Source: an uncultured Eubacteriales bacterium
Lineage (GTDB): Bacteria; Bacillota; Clostridia; Oscillospirales; Oscillospiraceae
DNA: 37,861 bases
Direction: 5' to 3'
Assembly (NCBI GenBank): GCA_900319275.1
Contig: ONNS01000064.1
Coordinates: forward strand, 1 to 37,861
The stretch's first letter is position 1. Each line of letters begins with the position of its first letter. A program made the translations under genes and the position numbers. Under the pieces are notes generated by a model. That model had not been told where the DNA came from. It saw only the letters and a program-made list of their open reading frames with translations, and did no database searches. Below are positions 37,817 through 37,861 of the stretch, one piece after another.

Positions 37817-37861
37817 TATAACTTTGTCTCCACGTCCGCCGTTGGCGGACGTAAGCGGGCA
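37817..37861 (+). repeat. Tandem four-way-junction repeat, copy C (cut by window end)
   Basis: TATAACT (37817-37823), GTCTCC (37826-37831) and the first hairpin ACGTCCGCC/GGCGGACGT (37832-37852) match copy A, but the loop is GTT instead of AGC. The second hairpin starts GCGGGCA and is cut off. Confidence 0.85.

Noticed and set aside
1-37861. tRNA or rRNA genes
   Set aside because: No cloverleaf with a TTCGAATC-type T arm or rRNA-like stretch was recognised; the cloverleaf shapes seen belong to the repeats and lack tRNA signatures.

Overview
The window looks like a chromosomal segment of a GC-rich, spore-forming member of the Clostridia, most likely an Oscillospiraceae/Ruminococcaceae-type gut bacterium. 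The signs are a spoVT gene, consensus sigma-A promoters with strong AGGAGG ribosome sites, a hexuronate-degradation pair (uxuA-uxuB), a Nup/Bmp-type nucleoside ABC transporter, MiaB and MutS/MutL housekeeping genes, and dense intergenic hairpin repeats. This placement is inferred from gene content only.

Layout, left to right. 1-1073: 5' part of mutL (minus strand, running off the window). 1208-3116: ECF sigma factor and a coupled 406-aa protein of unknown function behind a promoter with two CACATGTG boxes. 3131-4812: a 121-bp MITE-like element, a GNAT acetyltransferase, a DUF4143 ATPase remnant, a complex hairpin repeat and a ParE/Phd toxin-antitoxin pair. 5174-6794: membrane diguanylate cyclase. 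6868-7083: hairpin cluster, then a DUF4342 gene. 7690-10510: uxuA-uxuB operon and terminator. 10977-13576: spoVT, with a hairpin that sequesters its ribosome site, and a divergent lipoprotein with TPR-like and RCC1-like repeats. 13690-16080: AT-rich accessory island with an AlbA_2/Schlafen-type ATPase and a broken DUF6088 (AbiEi-like) antitoxin behind twin 28-bp operators. 16075-18970: two copies of a ~280-bp unit encoding a 58-aa SpoVT-derived mini-protein, flanking an AAA/DUF4143 ATPase operon. 19095-20881: repeats, a 35-codon small ORF and an HTH/GHKL/DUF4325 regulator. 21230-24615: repeats, a NERD nuclease-like protein, a small helical protein, two XRE regulators and a second GGDEF protein. 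24796-26518: zinc-ribbon tail-anchored protein and galactokinase (minus). 26632-33533: miaB, a secreted two-repeat protein, mutS, a CPBP protease, then trmO whose 5' end has been replaced by a repeat. 33626-33825: a 28-aa small protein gene with its own consensus promoter. 33972-37563: nupO-nupP-nupQ type ABC transporter (minus), followed by more repeats to the end.

The most unusual feature is a dispersed repeat family that folds as two tandem four-way junctions. Each junction has an outer stem enclosing three nearly contiguous hairpins. Two full copies (4006-4193 and 32750-32932) share almost all stems but differ mainly in the hairpin loops. A third (19446-19647) keeps the same topology and an identical first outer stem (GTCTCC/GGAGAC) while every inner hairpin sequence is different. 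A fourth starts at 37817 and is cut by the window end. The copies have TATAACT-like terminal inverted repeats. They supply stop codons to two genes, and one copy has replaced the start of trmO. This looks like a structure-conserved, sequence-variable element; I do not recognise it as a named family.

A second theme is reuse of the spoVT 5' end. The ribosome-site-sequestering hairpin occurs four times in 7.5 kb, three times in front of a protein starting with the SpoVT/AbrB N-terminus and once as a terminator-like hairpin.
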